Assembly (NCBI GenBank): GCA_946902875.1
Contig: OX336351.1
Coordinates: 4,647,761-4,711,760, forward strand
Direction: 5' to 3'
Length of the DNA stretch: 64,000 nt
Origin: Nematopogon swammerdamellus
Taxonomy: Eukaryota; Arthropoda; Insecta; Lepidoptera; Adelidae
Part shown: piece by piece, positions 19,912 to 30,038 of the stretch
How positions within the stretch are numbered: position 1 is the first letter of the stretch
Layout of the letters: each line of letters opens with the position of its first letter
The notes under the pieces: generated by a model
Told to the model about the DNA's origin: nothing
What the model saw: the letters and a program-made list of their open reading frames with translations, nothing else
Databases searched by the model: none
Made by a program: the position numbers and the translations under genes

Positions 19912-20235
19912 TTCATCGCGCAGCGATGACATTGTCGTCCCACCTGGCTGGTGGTCTTCTCACACTCCGTTTTCTTTTCCACGGCCGCCAGTGTAGGACA
20001 TGGTTACTCCAACGGTCGTCGTCTCTTCGGCTAACGTGCCCAGCCCACTGCCACTTGAGCTTAGCCACCCGGTGTCCAAAATCGACTACTTTGGTACGTC
20101 GGCGGATTGCCTCGTTACGCATCATATCACGTAGCGATATTCCCAGCATGGCTCGCACCATTGCTCGCTGGGCAACTTTCAACCTTTGGACAACAGCTAC
20201 CGTCAGAGTCCACATTTCACACCCTTACGTAATAG
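19912..20235 (-). mobile_element. RTE-like LINE ORF2 C-terminal remnant
   Basis: The minus strand encodes WTLTVAVVQRLKVAQRAM, then RDMMRNEAIRRRTKV, AKLKWQWAGHVSRRDDDRW and RPPARWDDN. This is the C-terminal region downstream of the reverse transcriptase in RTE-like LINEs. Compared with the copy at 53859, a TAC codon near the start is TAA here and the end is cut off, so it is a dead remnant. Confidence 0.85.
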
Positions 20236-20980
20236 CCTGAAGGTCGCACTGTTCATAAATACAGGTCTATATAAAGCAGGAGTACGCATGTAAATTTGTC
20301 TTTCAACCTGATTTTCAAATGCCAGAATTTTCGAATGAGAAATAGCGGCTTTCACCACTGACTACCCACTGCACCTACTAAGTACGCGCTAATATGCATA
20401 TTGAAACAATGTTTTTGATTTATTTTTGCATACGAACTTGCTCAAAGTATTTTATGCGACCGGAAGTGTCCGTACAAGGAAGTGATAAATCGAAGCAAAA
20501 TATTATTACTTAAAACGTCTGGCGGCAGCGGGCTGCAGCGGCGGCGCAGCGGCGGCGTATAGCGCTGCGGTAAGCATTTCAAGCGCTTTCAGCAAAGTTT
20601 ATTTCCTTCATGAAAATAGTAAAAGGTCAAGGTAAAACTGACAAAATAATTTATTATTATAATTACATAAAAGTAAATTATAAAAGGACGGAGTTCTATG
20701 TTGCTACTAATGGGAACTAGGAGCAAGATCTAATCTCTTCCTTTAGGTACTTTTGTGATCTAAAATAGCCAAGTGCGAGTCGAACTGGCGTAACGATCCG
20801 TACACAAATTTTACATAAGTTTGGTAAATACACAACACAATATATTGTGTTTGGATTACAATACTTGTGTTTGGAACACATGAGTTTCTATTGCATTTAC
20901 ATTCTATTCCATAAGTTTATATTCTATTATCTAGGTATAATAATTACGGCCCGTAAGATATTTCGTTTGTATCTACATAC
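20236..20980. other. No gene seen; GC-rich patch
   Basis: Contains a GC-rich imperfect repeat at about 20518-20575 (GGCGGCAGCGGGCTGCAGCG, GGCGGCGCAGCGGCGGCG) and at 20769 a short E-head trace. No gene supported. Confidence 0.35.
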
Positions 20981-21182
20981 TAGCGAGTGTATTTCCTGAA
21001 TCTTAACCTGGGTGTCTTCAAGCGTCGTATTAACGGGCTAGACAGCCTAGCAACAGTCCGCAAATCTGCTGGCATGGCACCTAACTGAGCGTGGTTTCGC
21101 GAGGAGAGGTGATTTTGGCTCTGTCGACTGCACCATTGGTCTGTCGGCACAGCCACCCATGCTGGTTTACATAAAAAAAAAA
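20981..21182 (+). mobile_element. L2 LINE 3' end copy
   Basis: The plus frame reads ASVFPES-like then NLGVFKRRINGLDSLATV and RKSAGMAPN before a stop: the end of a CR1/Jockey-like reverse transcriptase. The 3' UTR follows (GCGTGGTTTCGCGAGGAGAG, CAGCCACCCATGCTGG, TTTACAT) and ends in poly(A). The terminal CAGCCACCCATGCTGG resembles the SINE-B end. Confidence 0.75.
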
Positions 21183-21417
21183 TACTAAAAAAAGCTAAAA
21201 TCATCGGAAATTCAGCTGCTGGCTGGTTAAATTTGTTTGTTTACGAATAGGATGAGCATGCGCACGTAAGTTCGTAGACATGCAGCGAACGACCGGTACT
21301 TACTAGTGTGTAGGCACTAACACAGAACAGTTATCGGTGGCCGTCTAACCCCAGCCGGTCGGTATTTCTTGTGTACTGTGGTATTATGAATTATTTTATG
21401 TTAAATGATTCATAATA
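21183..21417. other. Spacer, nothing seen
   Basis: No feature supported. Confidence 0.25.
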
Positions 21418-21757
21418 CGTGTGGGGCCGGTACTTTAAAAGAATAACCCCACTGCATCTCTTCCAATGCATGTCGTAAAAGGCGACTAAGGGATAATAAC
21501 AAGATGACGTTCTAAAGGGCGACAGGCTCGCCACCTCTCACCTCCCACCGAGTCATGCAGCAGGTGGGTCTTCGTGCCTTACTTGCAGCTGCTGCTTGAT
21601 TGATTTAATCTTGTTCGAATACGTTGCGAAACGTGGTGGTCGGTGTTGTGATGTAATTTACCAGAGTTCTTGCAGCACAACACCGATTACTCTGCTTACC
21701 CCGATTGTCGGGATTCAGCCTGTGTGATATGTATGTATGTATTTATGTTAATTATAC
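21418..21757 (+). mobile_element. C-family repeat copy C2, full length
   Basis: The head GGGGCCGGTACTTTAAAAG, AATAACCCCACTGCATCTC and TGTCGTAAAAGGCGACTAAG is followed by CAGGTGGGTCTTCGTGCC, CGTGGTGGTCGGTGTTGTG, TTCTTGCAGCACAACACCG and CCCCGATTGTCGGGATTC. It ends in a GTAT microsatellite. Short, non-coding and many-copied, so probably a SINE or LINE-derived non-autonomous element. The same head is found on SINE-A bodies A2, A4, A11 and A14. Confidence 0.75.
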
Positions 21758-21959
21758 TTACTGTTTAAATATGTACTTAGTGTGGCTAAGCCCATGCGGA
21801 AATGCTCCATTTTCGCATATTCTCTTGAATATATGAATTATATCTGTATATATCTGTAAAATGTATCTGTATTTCTTGTAACGAGTCTCTTTATACGTCA
21901 TTATGATACACTTAAAACAATTTTTTTTTCTATAATTTGTCCCCTAACATTGACCACCA

Positions 21960-22158
21960 AAATAAAAATTCAATAGTTCATTTACGCTAAACGTCCGTGA
22001 TTGGGTCATGAAACTCTACTCTATATTATATGTACCAAATTTCAACGTTTGTCGTCCAAGAGATTCGGAGAAAATAAGCTGTGAGAGACAGACAGACACG
22101 AGAGTGATCCTATAATGTTTCCGTTTTATCCTCTTTTGAGATTCGGAATCCTAAAAAT
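21960..22158 (+). mobile_element. E-related repeat, diverged
   Basis: Contains CCAAATTTCAACGTTTGTCG, AGAGACAGACAGACACGAG, TGATCCTATAATGTTTCCG and a terminal CGGAATCCTAAAAA. The layout matches the 3' half of the E family but the sequence differs, so it is a related subfamily. Confidence 0.5.
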
Positions 22159-22282
22159 GGTCTAACGACATAAGCTTGGCAAAAAAGTAATACAAATAAC
22201 TAAAGAATTAAAACCTACCTAACAAACATTAAAATAACTATCAAAAGGGGCGTTTTCAAAAGTTCCCAGAACACGTGCGGTA

Positions 22283-22440
22283 TTACCCCCTGGATGGCAG
22301 GCTTACCCTTTCAATGAAGTAGGCCCTTGATTGCGGGACGCCAGTTGCGTCCACCAGCAGAGTCCCAAGCCTCTTCAAGAAGCTTTTGGCTTCACTGCTC
22401 CACGGACCGAGGGTTTCAACCGCAAACGCAACACTAGAAT
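22283..22440 (-). mobile_element. Retroelement ORF C-terminal fragment
   Basis: The minus frame reads SSVAFAVETLGPWSSEAK, then SFLKRLGTLLVDATGVP and RAYFIERVSLPSRG before a stop at 22283. The pattern AVETLGPW...A...L..LG..L...TG.P is one I associate with the C-terminus of animal retroelement polyproteins. The clade is uncertain. The frame is open for about 52 codons and cut off upstream. Confidence 0.5.
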
Positions 22441-22795
22441 ACTAATATTATGTAGGTACATTCTTGTCTTAGGTACTTAAACATAAAAATGCACGTACAT
22501 AGTTCTGTCTGCACAATTTCCGGTTCATAATTCAATTGCAATATTAGTTTTATCTATGTAACTTATAACTTCATAGAAAGTGCTATGAAAATGGCAACTT
22601 TATTGCGCCTGAAAATCTATACAATGGTCCATAGTGTGAAGTTTATTGGCACCGCTTCTGTACTATAAACAATCGTATAAATAGCGAATTGTAGACGGTG
22701 AAGTGAAGAAAGATATGGTTGAAATTTTCAATTTATGTGTCAACCTCTATCCCGGACCCAAACGATTTTTCGGGGCTGGAGTGAATTTCGATTTG
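22441..22795. other. No gene seen
   Basis: AT-rich, no supported feature. Confidence 0.3.
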
Positions 22796-23262
22796 GTAAC
22801 AGTAACACTAGTTACGCGGTAACACTAATATCAGTGATAATAGGAACAGTGACACAAGTAACATTAACAGTAGTAACAGTAACATAGTGAACGTAACACT
22901 AGTAACATTGCCACTAATAGCAGTAACACTAGTAACAGTAAAAGTAGTAATAGTGATACTAGTAACATTGACATTAGTAGCAGTGACACTAGTCACAGTA
23001 CCAATAGTAACAGTAATACTGTTAATAGTGACACTAATAACAGTACCAATAGTGTCCGTAACACTAGTAACGGTGCCACTAGTAACAGTAACAATAGTGT
23101 CCGTAACACTAGTAACAGTGCCACTAGTGACAGTAACACTAGTAACAGTAATACTAGTAACAATGACACTAGTTACAGTACCAACAGTAATAGTAATACT
23201 AGCAACAGTGATACTGTTAACAGTGACACTAGTAATAGAAACAATAGTAACATTAATAGTGA
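22796..23262. repeat. Degenerate 15-bp minisatellite
   Basis: About 470 bp built from a variable unit near AGTAACAGTGACACT, with frequent ACTAGT. Some units are 9 or 12 bp, so the period stays a multiple of three. This keeps long frames open on both strands (Val-Thr-Leu-rich and Ser-Asn-Thr-rich). The open frames follow from the repeat structure and I do not call them genes. Confidence 0.85.
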
Positions 23263-23294
23263 CCTGTGTCGAGGTACCACAGGTGCCAGAAATA

Positions 23295-23470
23295 GCCAAA
23301 TATACCTCACCTCGCGAAACCACGCTCTGCGAGGGACCATATCACCAGTTTTGCGGACTATTTGAAGCGTTCTCCAGCTTGAACAGGTTGAAATTATCGG
23401 GAAAGACACTGGCCGGTAGACCAGCACATTTTTGAATATAAAACAGAGTCTTTCCATCATCAGTCGTTAA
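23295..23470 (-). mobile_element. Diverged L2-like LINE 3' end
   Basis: The plus strand shares CTCGCGAAACCACGCTC, TTTGCGGACT and a GACACTGGCCGGTAGAC block with the L2 copy at 61602. On the minus strand a frame ends TGDMVPRRAWFREVRYIW, with the usual L2 stop replaced by sense codons. It directly abuts the minisatellite. Confidence 0.5.
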
Positions 23471-23692
23471 AAGCAAATCGGCTCTAGACATACCAACGAA
23501 GAATAGCGACTGAACACAGATGCCGCGGAGGAGAACAAGGGAGTATGTTCGTTAACTATTCAGCGTTAATGGGGTCGTTAAGTCCCACTGAGATCGTAGT
23601 CCGATTCAAGCTATTGTGGTTTTATGGTGGCCTTTAATTCCATTACTGCATTAGTTTTACTTACGTTCAGTATCTTGTCCAACGTTGATTTT
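23471..23692. other. Spacer, nothing seen
   Basis: No supported feature. Confidence 0.25.
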
Positions 23693-24070
23693 TAACATGA
23701 CTTATTTATTACATTTCTTTGTAATAAACTTTTACTAATATTTGTTGAATTGACTTGATATATTTAAGTATCAAATTGACGATGGCACTATACACCAGAT
23801 ATAGGTAATTTAAATAGGCAGAGTGGTCAGATTCTTCAGTATTCATGTACGCTGTAAATATGAGTGCTCTTGTGAGCGGTAGTATGGGTTAATTATTTAT
23901 AAGTTACTATAATATAATACTTATAAGGTACTAACAAAACATTGTGACTTGCGAAGTTTGTTTGTCAGTTCTTCTTCGCGTTGACTTTAGAACTGGCGGA
24001 ATTTTCGAGATGTCCAAGCGTAGGTTACCTACCTGTGGATGAAATTATACAATAAACAATAAACAATAAA
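23693..24070 (+). mobile_element. F-family repeat copy F1
   Basis: Same element as the inverted copy at 58262-58660: GACTTATTTATTACATTTC, GGCACTATACACCAGATAT, GCAGAGTGGTCAGATTCTTC, CTTATAAGGTACTAACAAAA and a (CAATAAA)n tail at about 24049-24070. The TTCTTCTTCGCGTTGA and GAACTGGCGGAA motifs link it to F3-F5. It looks like a LINE-mobilised 3' end, with no coding region. Confidence 0.7.
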
Positions 24071-24174
24071 TCAATGTTCTTGTTTGGTTGTTTAATTTGT
24101 ATGGAGTCATATCTTGTTCGGCTAATTCTAGACAATAGTTTTATGAAAAAGTGTAGCTTAAGTAGATAGCGTTG

Positions 24175-24240
24175 AAAAAAAAAACCGGCCAAGTGCGAGT
24201 CGAACTCGCGCACCGAGGGTTCGTATCGCCATGTCATGGT
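24175..24240 (+). mobile_element. E-family head fragment E5
   Basis: AAAAAACCGGCCAAGTGCG, AGTCGAACTCGCGCACCGAG and ATCGCCATGTCATGG, then unrelated sequence. Only the first 65 bases of the family are present. Confidence 0.8.
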
Positions 24241-25067
24241 TTCATTATTTATGTTAAATGTAACATACTACGTCTAAGGAAAAAAGAAAATCGAAAAGTT
24301 ATTAATTGTCTGTTACAGAGAGTGACAATAATTCACATACTTTTGACAGGAGATAACTGGCAGTTACATTGTAGCCGAAGGTGTTGAAAACGGCCGCGGA
24401 TAGCCGAACACGAGTAAACTAACCACATATAATATTATCTACCTGAAACCGTCTCGCCACGCTTACATTCTTGGCATTGCATGTCCCCACATGGCCGCAG
24501 CGACTTCGGGGCTGATATGAAAAATCTGCCTCTCCTACGTAAGGAATTCTCGAATTAATGAAATTTCTATGCAAATTTTTCGAACCCCGCTCGCAAACTT
24601 TATATATTTTCCTCCGCAGCGTATGAACTCACTTGGTGGTCTGCTCGCGAACGTTAGCATAGTGTGGATCAGCACATTATTTTTTTTAATATTCTTACAT
24701 ATTACATTTGAATGTATTTTCGAAAATTTCAATGCAGTTTTTTGACATTGAAAATGTCTTTTCGATCGCTTCAGTATAGTCCCCGATTTCCAGCGAGAGT
24801 GCGAATTCGCCCTGGTGTGGCGAGTTTTAAGGCTACGTGAATATGTAGGGTGTCAAATGACACGTATACAAGTATGACACGTATACGTATACACGGCTAC
24901 AAGATGGTGAAAAATTAAAAAAGTTTGAGAGAAAATCGAAAACCGTTAAAAATAGCCGTTTTTAGGGGGTTTAAAAAGGGCACACTTAAACGTATTTCTA
25001 AATATATATTTTATACTTTAATATTTTCATACTGTAGATTGACTCAATATCTGGGGATGTCTTTTTG
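24241..25067. other. No gene seen
   Basis: No supported feature. Some GC-rich words near 24430-24520 but no frame or repeat. Confidence 0.3.
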
Positions 25068-25310
25068 TTTTTTTTTTTATGGAAGGAAACTGACACGGTT
25101 GGCTAAATCACCCCACAACATCCGTGATGTCAGCCCATAACACCGGGTGAACTAGGCGTCATGTCAGTGTTTCCCATCATTTCATGTTGGCTACACATTT
25201 ACATAGCCGTTTCGACCGACGTTTCATTCAGTGCGGTGGTATCAATCCGGCCGGGATAAACCCAACCACTTAGTAAGGTAAGAAGGGGAGGGACGTGGAA
25301 TCCGAACCAG
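25068..25310 (-). mobile_element. SINE-A copy A10, head lost
   Basis: T run, then GGAAACTGACACGGTTGGC, the tail and body. Some internal deletion (ATGTTGGCTACACATTTACA). After GGGACGTGGAATCCGAACC the sequence turns into the unit shared with 26395, instead of the normal head. Confidence 0.75.
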
Positions 25311-25622
25311 TCTTGTAATGCCGTCTACACTCTACACGCAGTCCCGTGTATTTAATAATGCTGAACCTTTTGTCAACAGTTCACCGTTAGATGGCTCTAA
25401 AAAAATTAACACCGTCATTAATTATGGCGTGAATCTCGCTAACAGAATTCCTCCGAGATTGTTCTGCACATCTGTTGCTTAAGCTTAATTTCATAGTGGA
25501 ATCAGCAAATACTGACATTATTCCAGACCGACTGAGAGACAGACCGATCGGTATGGGCGTTAGCTTCTCTGGCGAGAGCTCCGAGGTTCGAATCTGGTCT
25601 GCTTGTGCCAACGAGTTTTGTC
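25311..25622 (+). repeat. D unit 1: spacer plus tRNA-like segment
   Basis: A spacer with AACCAGTCTTGTAATGCCG leads to GGCGTGAATCTCGCTAACAG and AATTCCTCCGAGATTGTTC. Near the end is a tRNA-like segment: GACCGATCGGTATGGGCG, then TAGCTTCTC, and a B box AGGTTCGAATCTGGTC. It resembles the head of SINE-B (CGGCTTCTC, CCGAGGTTCGAATC, CCAATGAGTT against CCAACGAGTTTTG). It is copied at 25946 and 26410. Confidence 0.65.
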
Positions 25623-25629
25623 TTTTTTA

Positions 25630-25945
25630 TTTTTTTATGGTAGCTGACACAGTTGGCTACATCACCTACAACATCAGTGATGTCAGTCCACAACACCGGG
25701 TGAACTTGGTGCCACGTCAATGCTTCTCTTCGGTCGTGCCGGCTACACTGAACTGGACGGAAAACACAAACTATTTACATAGCCGTTTCGACCGACCTAT
25801 CATTCAGTGCGGTGGTACCAAACCGGGCGGGTTAAACCCTACCACCTAGTAATATAAGAAGGGAGTCATATCCCTTAGTCGCCTTTTAGGACATACACGG
25901 GGAGAGATGCAGCGGGGCTATTCTTTTAAAGTACCAGCCCCACAC
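25630..25945 (-). mobile_element. SINE-A body with C-type head, copy A11
   Basis: Complete tail and body, then the C-type head at the outer end (GTCGCCTTTTAGGACATAC, GGGGAGAGATGCAGCGGGG, AAAGTACCAGCCCCACACGG on the plus strand). It sits directly between D units 1 and 2. Confidence 0.8.
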
Positions 25946-26140
25946 GGCGTGAATCTCGCTAACAGAATTCCTTCGAGATTGTTCTGCACATCTGTTGCTT
26001 AACTTCATAGTGGAATCAGCAAATACTGCCATTATCCAGAGCATCTGAGAGACAGAGCGACCGGTATGGACGTCGGCTTCTCTTGCGAGAGCTCCGAGGT
26101 TCGAATCCGGTCTGCTTGTGCCAACGAGTTTTGTCTTTTT
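25946..26140 (+). repeat. D unit 2
   Basis: GGCGTGAATCTCGCTAACAG through a B box AGGTTCGAATCCGGTC to CCAACGAGTTTTGTC. It is almost identical to units 1 and 3 but lacks the upstream spacer. A short deletion (GCTTAATT) separates it from unit 1. Confidence 0.7.
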
Positions 26141-26400
26141 TTATTTTTTTTATGGTAACTGACACGGTCGCCTACATCACCTACAACATCCGTGATGTCA
26201 GCCCATAACACCGGGTGAATTAGGTGCCATGTCAGTGCTTCCCTTCATTTCATGTCGGCTACACTAAACTGGACGGAAAACACGAACTATTTACATAGCT
26301 GTTTCGACCGACGTTTCATTTAGTGCGTTGGTTCCAAACCGGGCGGGATAAACCCTACCACTTAGTAAGGTAAGAAGGGAAGGGACCTACAGTTTAACAT
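26141..26400 (-). mobile_element. SINE-A copy A12, head lost
   Basis: Tail, body and then GGAATCCGAACCAGTCTTG as in A10. A10 and A12 share the same abnormal junction, so the whole A10-D1 block was duplicated as one. Confidence 0.75.
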
Positions 26401-26712
26401 GGAATCCGAACCAGTCTTGTAATGCGGTATACGCAGTCGTCGTGTATTCGATAATGCTGAGAACGTGTTGTCAACCGTTCGCCGTTAGATGGCTCAAAAA
26501 AAATTAACATCGCCATAGATTATGGCGTGAATCTCGCTAACAGAATTCCTCCGAGATTGTTCTGCATATCTGTTGCTTAATTTCATAATGGAATCAGCAA
26601 ATACTGACATTATTCCAGACCGTCTGAGAGACCGATCGGTATGGACGTCGGCTTCTCTTGCGAGAGCTCCGAGGTTCGAATCCGGTCTGCTTGTGCCAAC
26701 GAGTTTTGTCTA
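26401..26712 (+). repeat. D unit 3 with spacer
   Basis: The spacer (AACCAGTCTTGTAATGCGG, CGTTAGATGGCTC) and the D segment repeat unit 1 about 1,100 bp downstream. The tRNA-like segment reads GACCGATCGGTATGGACG and CGAGGTTCGAATCCGGTC. Confidence 0.7.
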
Positions 26713-26722
26713 ATAAAAAAAT

Positions 26723-26958
26723 CTCTATCCGCTATCAATAATATCCGCCTATCTTTTGTCTTTCAACAATGCAATGTATAAAAGCCTGTGGCGCCATCTA
26801 TTATTCAGTAGCGTGACTAATCGATTTTTCGCACGTTTGGTGTATGGGAGCCCCTCTTAATTTTTAACATTTTCTTTTTTTATTATTTGTTATATTTTAT
26901 CTGCCATAGTAACACATATTCTGAGAAAATTTCAACGGGCTACCTATTACGGTTCAAG
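26723..26958 (+). mobile_element. E-family copy E6, internal and uninterrupted
   Basis: Begins CTATCCGCTATCAATAATAT as in E1 but without the 186-bp insertion. It runs through GGCGCCATCTATTATTCAG to ACCTATTACGGTTCAAG, where SINE A13 starts. It serves as the empty-site reference for the E1 insertion. Confidence 0.75.
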
Positions 26959-27164
26959 GGTGGTACCACCGCACTGAATGAAACGTCGGTCTAAACGGCT
27001 ATGTAAATAGTTTGTGTTTTCCGACCAGTTCAGTGTAGCCGGCACGATCAAAGGGGGAAGCACTGACATGGCACCTAGTTCACCCGGTGTTATGGGCTGA
27101 CATCACGGACGTTGTAGGTGATGTAGCCAACCGTGTCAGTTTCCATAAAAAAAAAAAAAAAGTT
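26959..27164 (+). mobile_element. SINE-A copy A13, 5'-truncated
   Basis: Body start GGTGGTACCACCGCACTG through the tail to a 15-A run. Its unusual GATCAAAGGGGGAAGCACTG is shared with A3, so the two belong to one subfamily. Confidence 0.85.
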
Positions 27165-27822
27165 TAAAGGTAATATTATTATTATTCCACACATTTCCTT
27201 CGTCGCTAACTTCGAGGTTATTCGACAGATCCACAATATTCTTTCATGCCATATCTTTATTCTCAAAGGGGCGATTTTGCGGAACATACTGCACCCTATC
27301 AGTTTAAATTGCCAACTTTTACGGAAATTGATAATCTCCTCTATTTTCTCGAGTCCCACTTGTGGAGTTTAATGAACCGCTGCTGCTCGCACGAGAATTG
27401 AAATGGACCTGTGCTTTCGAAAGTTTCTATGTTAAAAGTCATCGCGCAAATTAAAATTAATGGATTTTGCGGAGCTGCGATGACGTTGTAATGGATAAAG
27501 TTTCTTGAAATAACACTAAATTCGGAGTTATATTTTAAACATAGTGATGGCTATAGTTTTGAACTTTTAGCTTAAACATTAATATGCGATGCATCGAAGT
27601 ATGTAGGTACTTATTACTTGAGAGCTCACCGACAGCGCCCCATTTTCCATCGAGTTGAAGCCAGCCAGCCGCAACTGAGATTAGTCATTCACGAGCTGCC
27701 GACGTCGCTACACACGCCGCCGCCGCTGCGTGCACCATCCGGCTCAAACGCTGATTCTCCTCGCCGCCGGCTCCCCGCGCCGCGCCAACCCGCTTCAGAT
27801 CCCTATACCTTAGTTGCAACTA
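27165..27822. other. No gene seen; CpG-rich patch
   Basis: AT-rich DNA, then a CpG-rich patch at about 27635-27800 with an open frame on the plus strand rich in Pro, Arg and Ala. It has no recognised domain and ends inside the next transposon, so I do not call a gene. It could be promoter-like or exonic. Confidence 0.3.
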
Positions 27823-27824
27823 TA

Positions 27825-28307
27825 CAGGGGATTTCAGGATAGGGTTTCGTAACTTCAGGATTCGAAAGGGGTCCATATTTGACGATGAAAAGCTCTGAAA
27901 CTTTTTCCCAGATTCTTTCATTTTATAGTACTTTTTGGTGAAAATCGTTTCACCGAGATTTTGTGGACGGTTAACGTTCGCCTTTATTAAATAAAAATAA
28001 AATGACGAACCTGCATGCTTAACTAGTAGAATTGAACTGCATGTAGGTAAATTTTTAACACTTAAATTTTAATGACATCAAAAGAAAAAGGAGACTGGAC
28101 TAGGTCATTGCACTCCCGAGACCTAGACAGCGTATTGTTGCCCAATCTCCCCGTACTCACTGTCCATCGAGTTTTTATTACAGTTTACAATTTTTGTATG
28201 AAAAAGAAAAATACGGAATTTCGATTTGAGTAATAAAAGTTTTTTTCTTCTAATAATGAGCACTTTTCTATTCCTGAAGTTTCTCAAGCCTATCCTGAAA
28301 CACTCTG
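27825..28307. mobile_element. Mariner-like MITE M1, 483 bp
   Basis: Terminal inverted repeats: CAGGGGATTTCAGGATAGGG left and CAGAGTGTTTCAGGATAGGC right (reverse complement), extending into a CTTCAGGA motif on both sides. TA flanks both ends. It is the same family as M2 at 57178, in opposite orientation. No transposase. Confidence 0.85.
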
Positions 28308-28645
28308 TATAGATTACTTTGAAACTTCATAGTGATTGATGGCCATAGTTTCTACTCCAATGTGGGGTAAGGATTGGTTCGTCAAGCTTGCGTAGTCAGC
28401 TGGGATTGGGCTGTATGCACACTTGTTGGTGACCCGAAACTTACAGATCACTTACAGATTGTCTAGATTCGGTCAGTCACAGACTTAGTCTGTTTTCCAG
28501 GTCGCTACACCAGCTCGGGCGCTGGACGCACCTCGGTCAGGAGAGCCAATCAGCTCAAATAATCAGCTGTTAGGTACCTAGTAGCATGTTTCGATTTTGT
28601 AAAAGATAAAGATACCCTGTCAAATTTCTCGAAAACTAACTAGAG
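28308..28645. other. No gene seen
   Basis: No supported feature. Confidence 0.25.
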
Positions 28646-28909
28646 GCTACATTACCTACAACATCCGTGATGTCAGCCCATAACACCGGGTGAACTTGGT
28701 GCCACGTGCATCCCTTCGGTCGTGCCGGCTACACTGAACTGGACGGAAAACACAAACTATTTACATAGCCGTTTCGACCGACCTTTCATTCAGTGCGGTG
28801 GTACAAACCCGGGCGGGTTAAACCCTACCAACTAGTAATATAAGAAGGGAGTCATATCCCTTAGTCGCCTTTTACGACATACACGGGGAGAGTTGCAGTG
28901 GGGCTATTG
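28646..28909 (-). mobile_element. SINE-A body with C-type head, copy A14
   Basis: The tail end is truncated: it starts at GGCTACATTACCTACAAC, with no poly(A) remnant. The body is intact and the outer end is C-type (GTCGCCTTTTACGACATAC, GGGGAGAGTTGCAGTGGGG). Confidence 0.75.
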
Positions 28910-29606
28910 GGGCTAACACACCTTATATTTATATTTGCAGCTAATAAAGAAACACCTTTTACACATACACATAACGTCACGCCAGTTTCCAAACGGAGTA
29001 GGTAGAAGCATCTCCACTTGCCACGGTCACTGAAGCCATTATCCGTACAGTATATTTACAAAAAGTATATAAATACAATCTCCCGTCCCGTCTGTCTGTC
29101 TGGGTCCCTACAGCCGCGGAAGTCCGAGGATTAGCGAGCCGAGAAACAAAAAGGCCCCTTTTCACTCGTGTTGATGTTTTCCGAGTTGAGGGTTGTCTGA
29201 GGACTCGCTTCATTACTTTTGACTTTTCCGACCTTCATTATTGAATAACCCCTTTACACGCCACAGCATGTGTAGCGAGGTGGGGAAGAGTATTAATAGA
29301 GTTCACGGCATAGATAAGCGATTATCACTAAATGTGGGATGGATGACGCGTTACGCTTGTCGGTGTATATGGCCAAAATCAGAGAGCAGCGATCGGAGAC
29401 CGTTGTCAGGGGACGATTTTTTGCTCTGTGTGGTGGTCTCCCGTCCATACTAAGCTTCCTTTGATACTGCTCAGCCCTAGGGCTAGTTAGCTTGATCGTT
29501 TTAGTCTTATTTAGTCTGTAGTGAGCCTCAAGAACTACTCTTTCCATAGGTGCCAAACTCATCAAAATCTGTTCAGTGGTTCCGGAGTTTACTTCAAACA
29601 TCCATA
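28910..29606. other. No gene seen
   Basis: No repeat recognised. Open frames on the minus strand (28977-29213 and 29293-29601) have no recognisable domain or splice context. Confidence 0.3.
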
Positions 29607-29608
29607 TA

Positions 29609-30038
29609 CAGGTTGTAAAAACGGCGAGTACATTAAATTTAAAAAATGATTATTGGGATCAAGATTAACAAAAAAGTCAAATAACTTTTTTCTGAATTCC
29701 CTTTAACTAAAAAGTTACAGTTTTCATACAAACGAATTGATTATTTTAGTGAAAAAATGATCTAATGACAACAGGGCGGCGCGGAGGGGGAAGACGGAGG
29801 TGTTGGCGGGAGGGGCGGGGGGTAGCTTTGTGAGTGAAGGACTGGAGGTCGGCAGGCGGAGAGTGCGGAGCGGCAACAACGCGTTAAGTTACACTAGACG
29901 AAAACATACATTTCAAAAATTCATATCTCGAAAACTAGACACTTTAGAGAAAAACTTCATTCGCTTTTTTGTCTAGGAAAAACATGAGGATTGCGCTGGC
30001 GAAATTAATGTACTCGCCGTTTTAACATATACTGCCTG
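29609..30038. mobile_element. Mariner-like TIR element M3, 430 bp
   Basis: Left end CAGGTTGTAAAAACGGCGAG and right end (reverse complement) CAGGCAGTATATGTTAAAAC then GGCGAGTACATTAATTTC, giving a shared GGCGAGTACATTAA. TA flanks each end. The interior has a purine-rich block (about 29775-29880). It is a different family from M1/M2. Confidence 0.7.

Noticed and set aside
19848..20240. 130-residue frame on the plus strand, likewise at 53978-54442
   Set aside because: They are antisense shadows of RTE-like LINE coding sequence on the minus strand.
22808..23435. Long Val/Thr-rich open frames on both strands
   Set aside because: They are produced by the 15-bp minisatellite, exist on both strands, and have no gene context.
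25475..25849. 124-residue plus-strand frame
   Set aside because: It crosses from a D unit into a reversed SINE-A. The peptide is a chance read-through of non-coding repeats.
25388..26712. tRNA gene cluster (three tRNA-like units)
   Set aside because: The B box is good but the A box and stems are weak, and each unit is tied to the same repeated block. Kept as a repeat and a finding.
27618..27842. Proline/arginine-rich coding frame and TCATTC initiator
   Set aside because: The frame runs into mariner-like element M1, and no TATA or DPE is at the right distance. CpG-rich composition alone is not enough.
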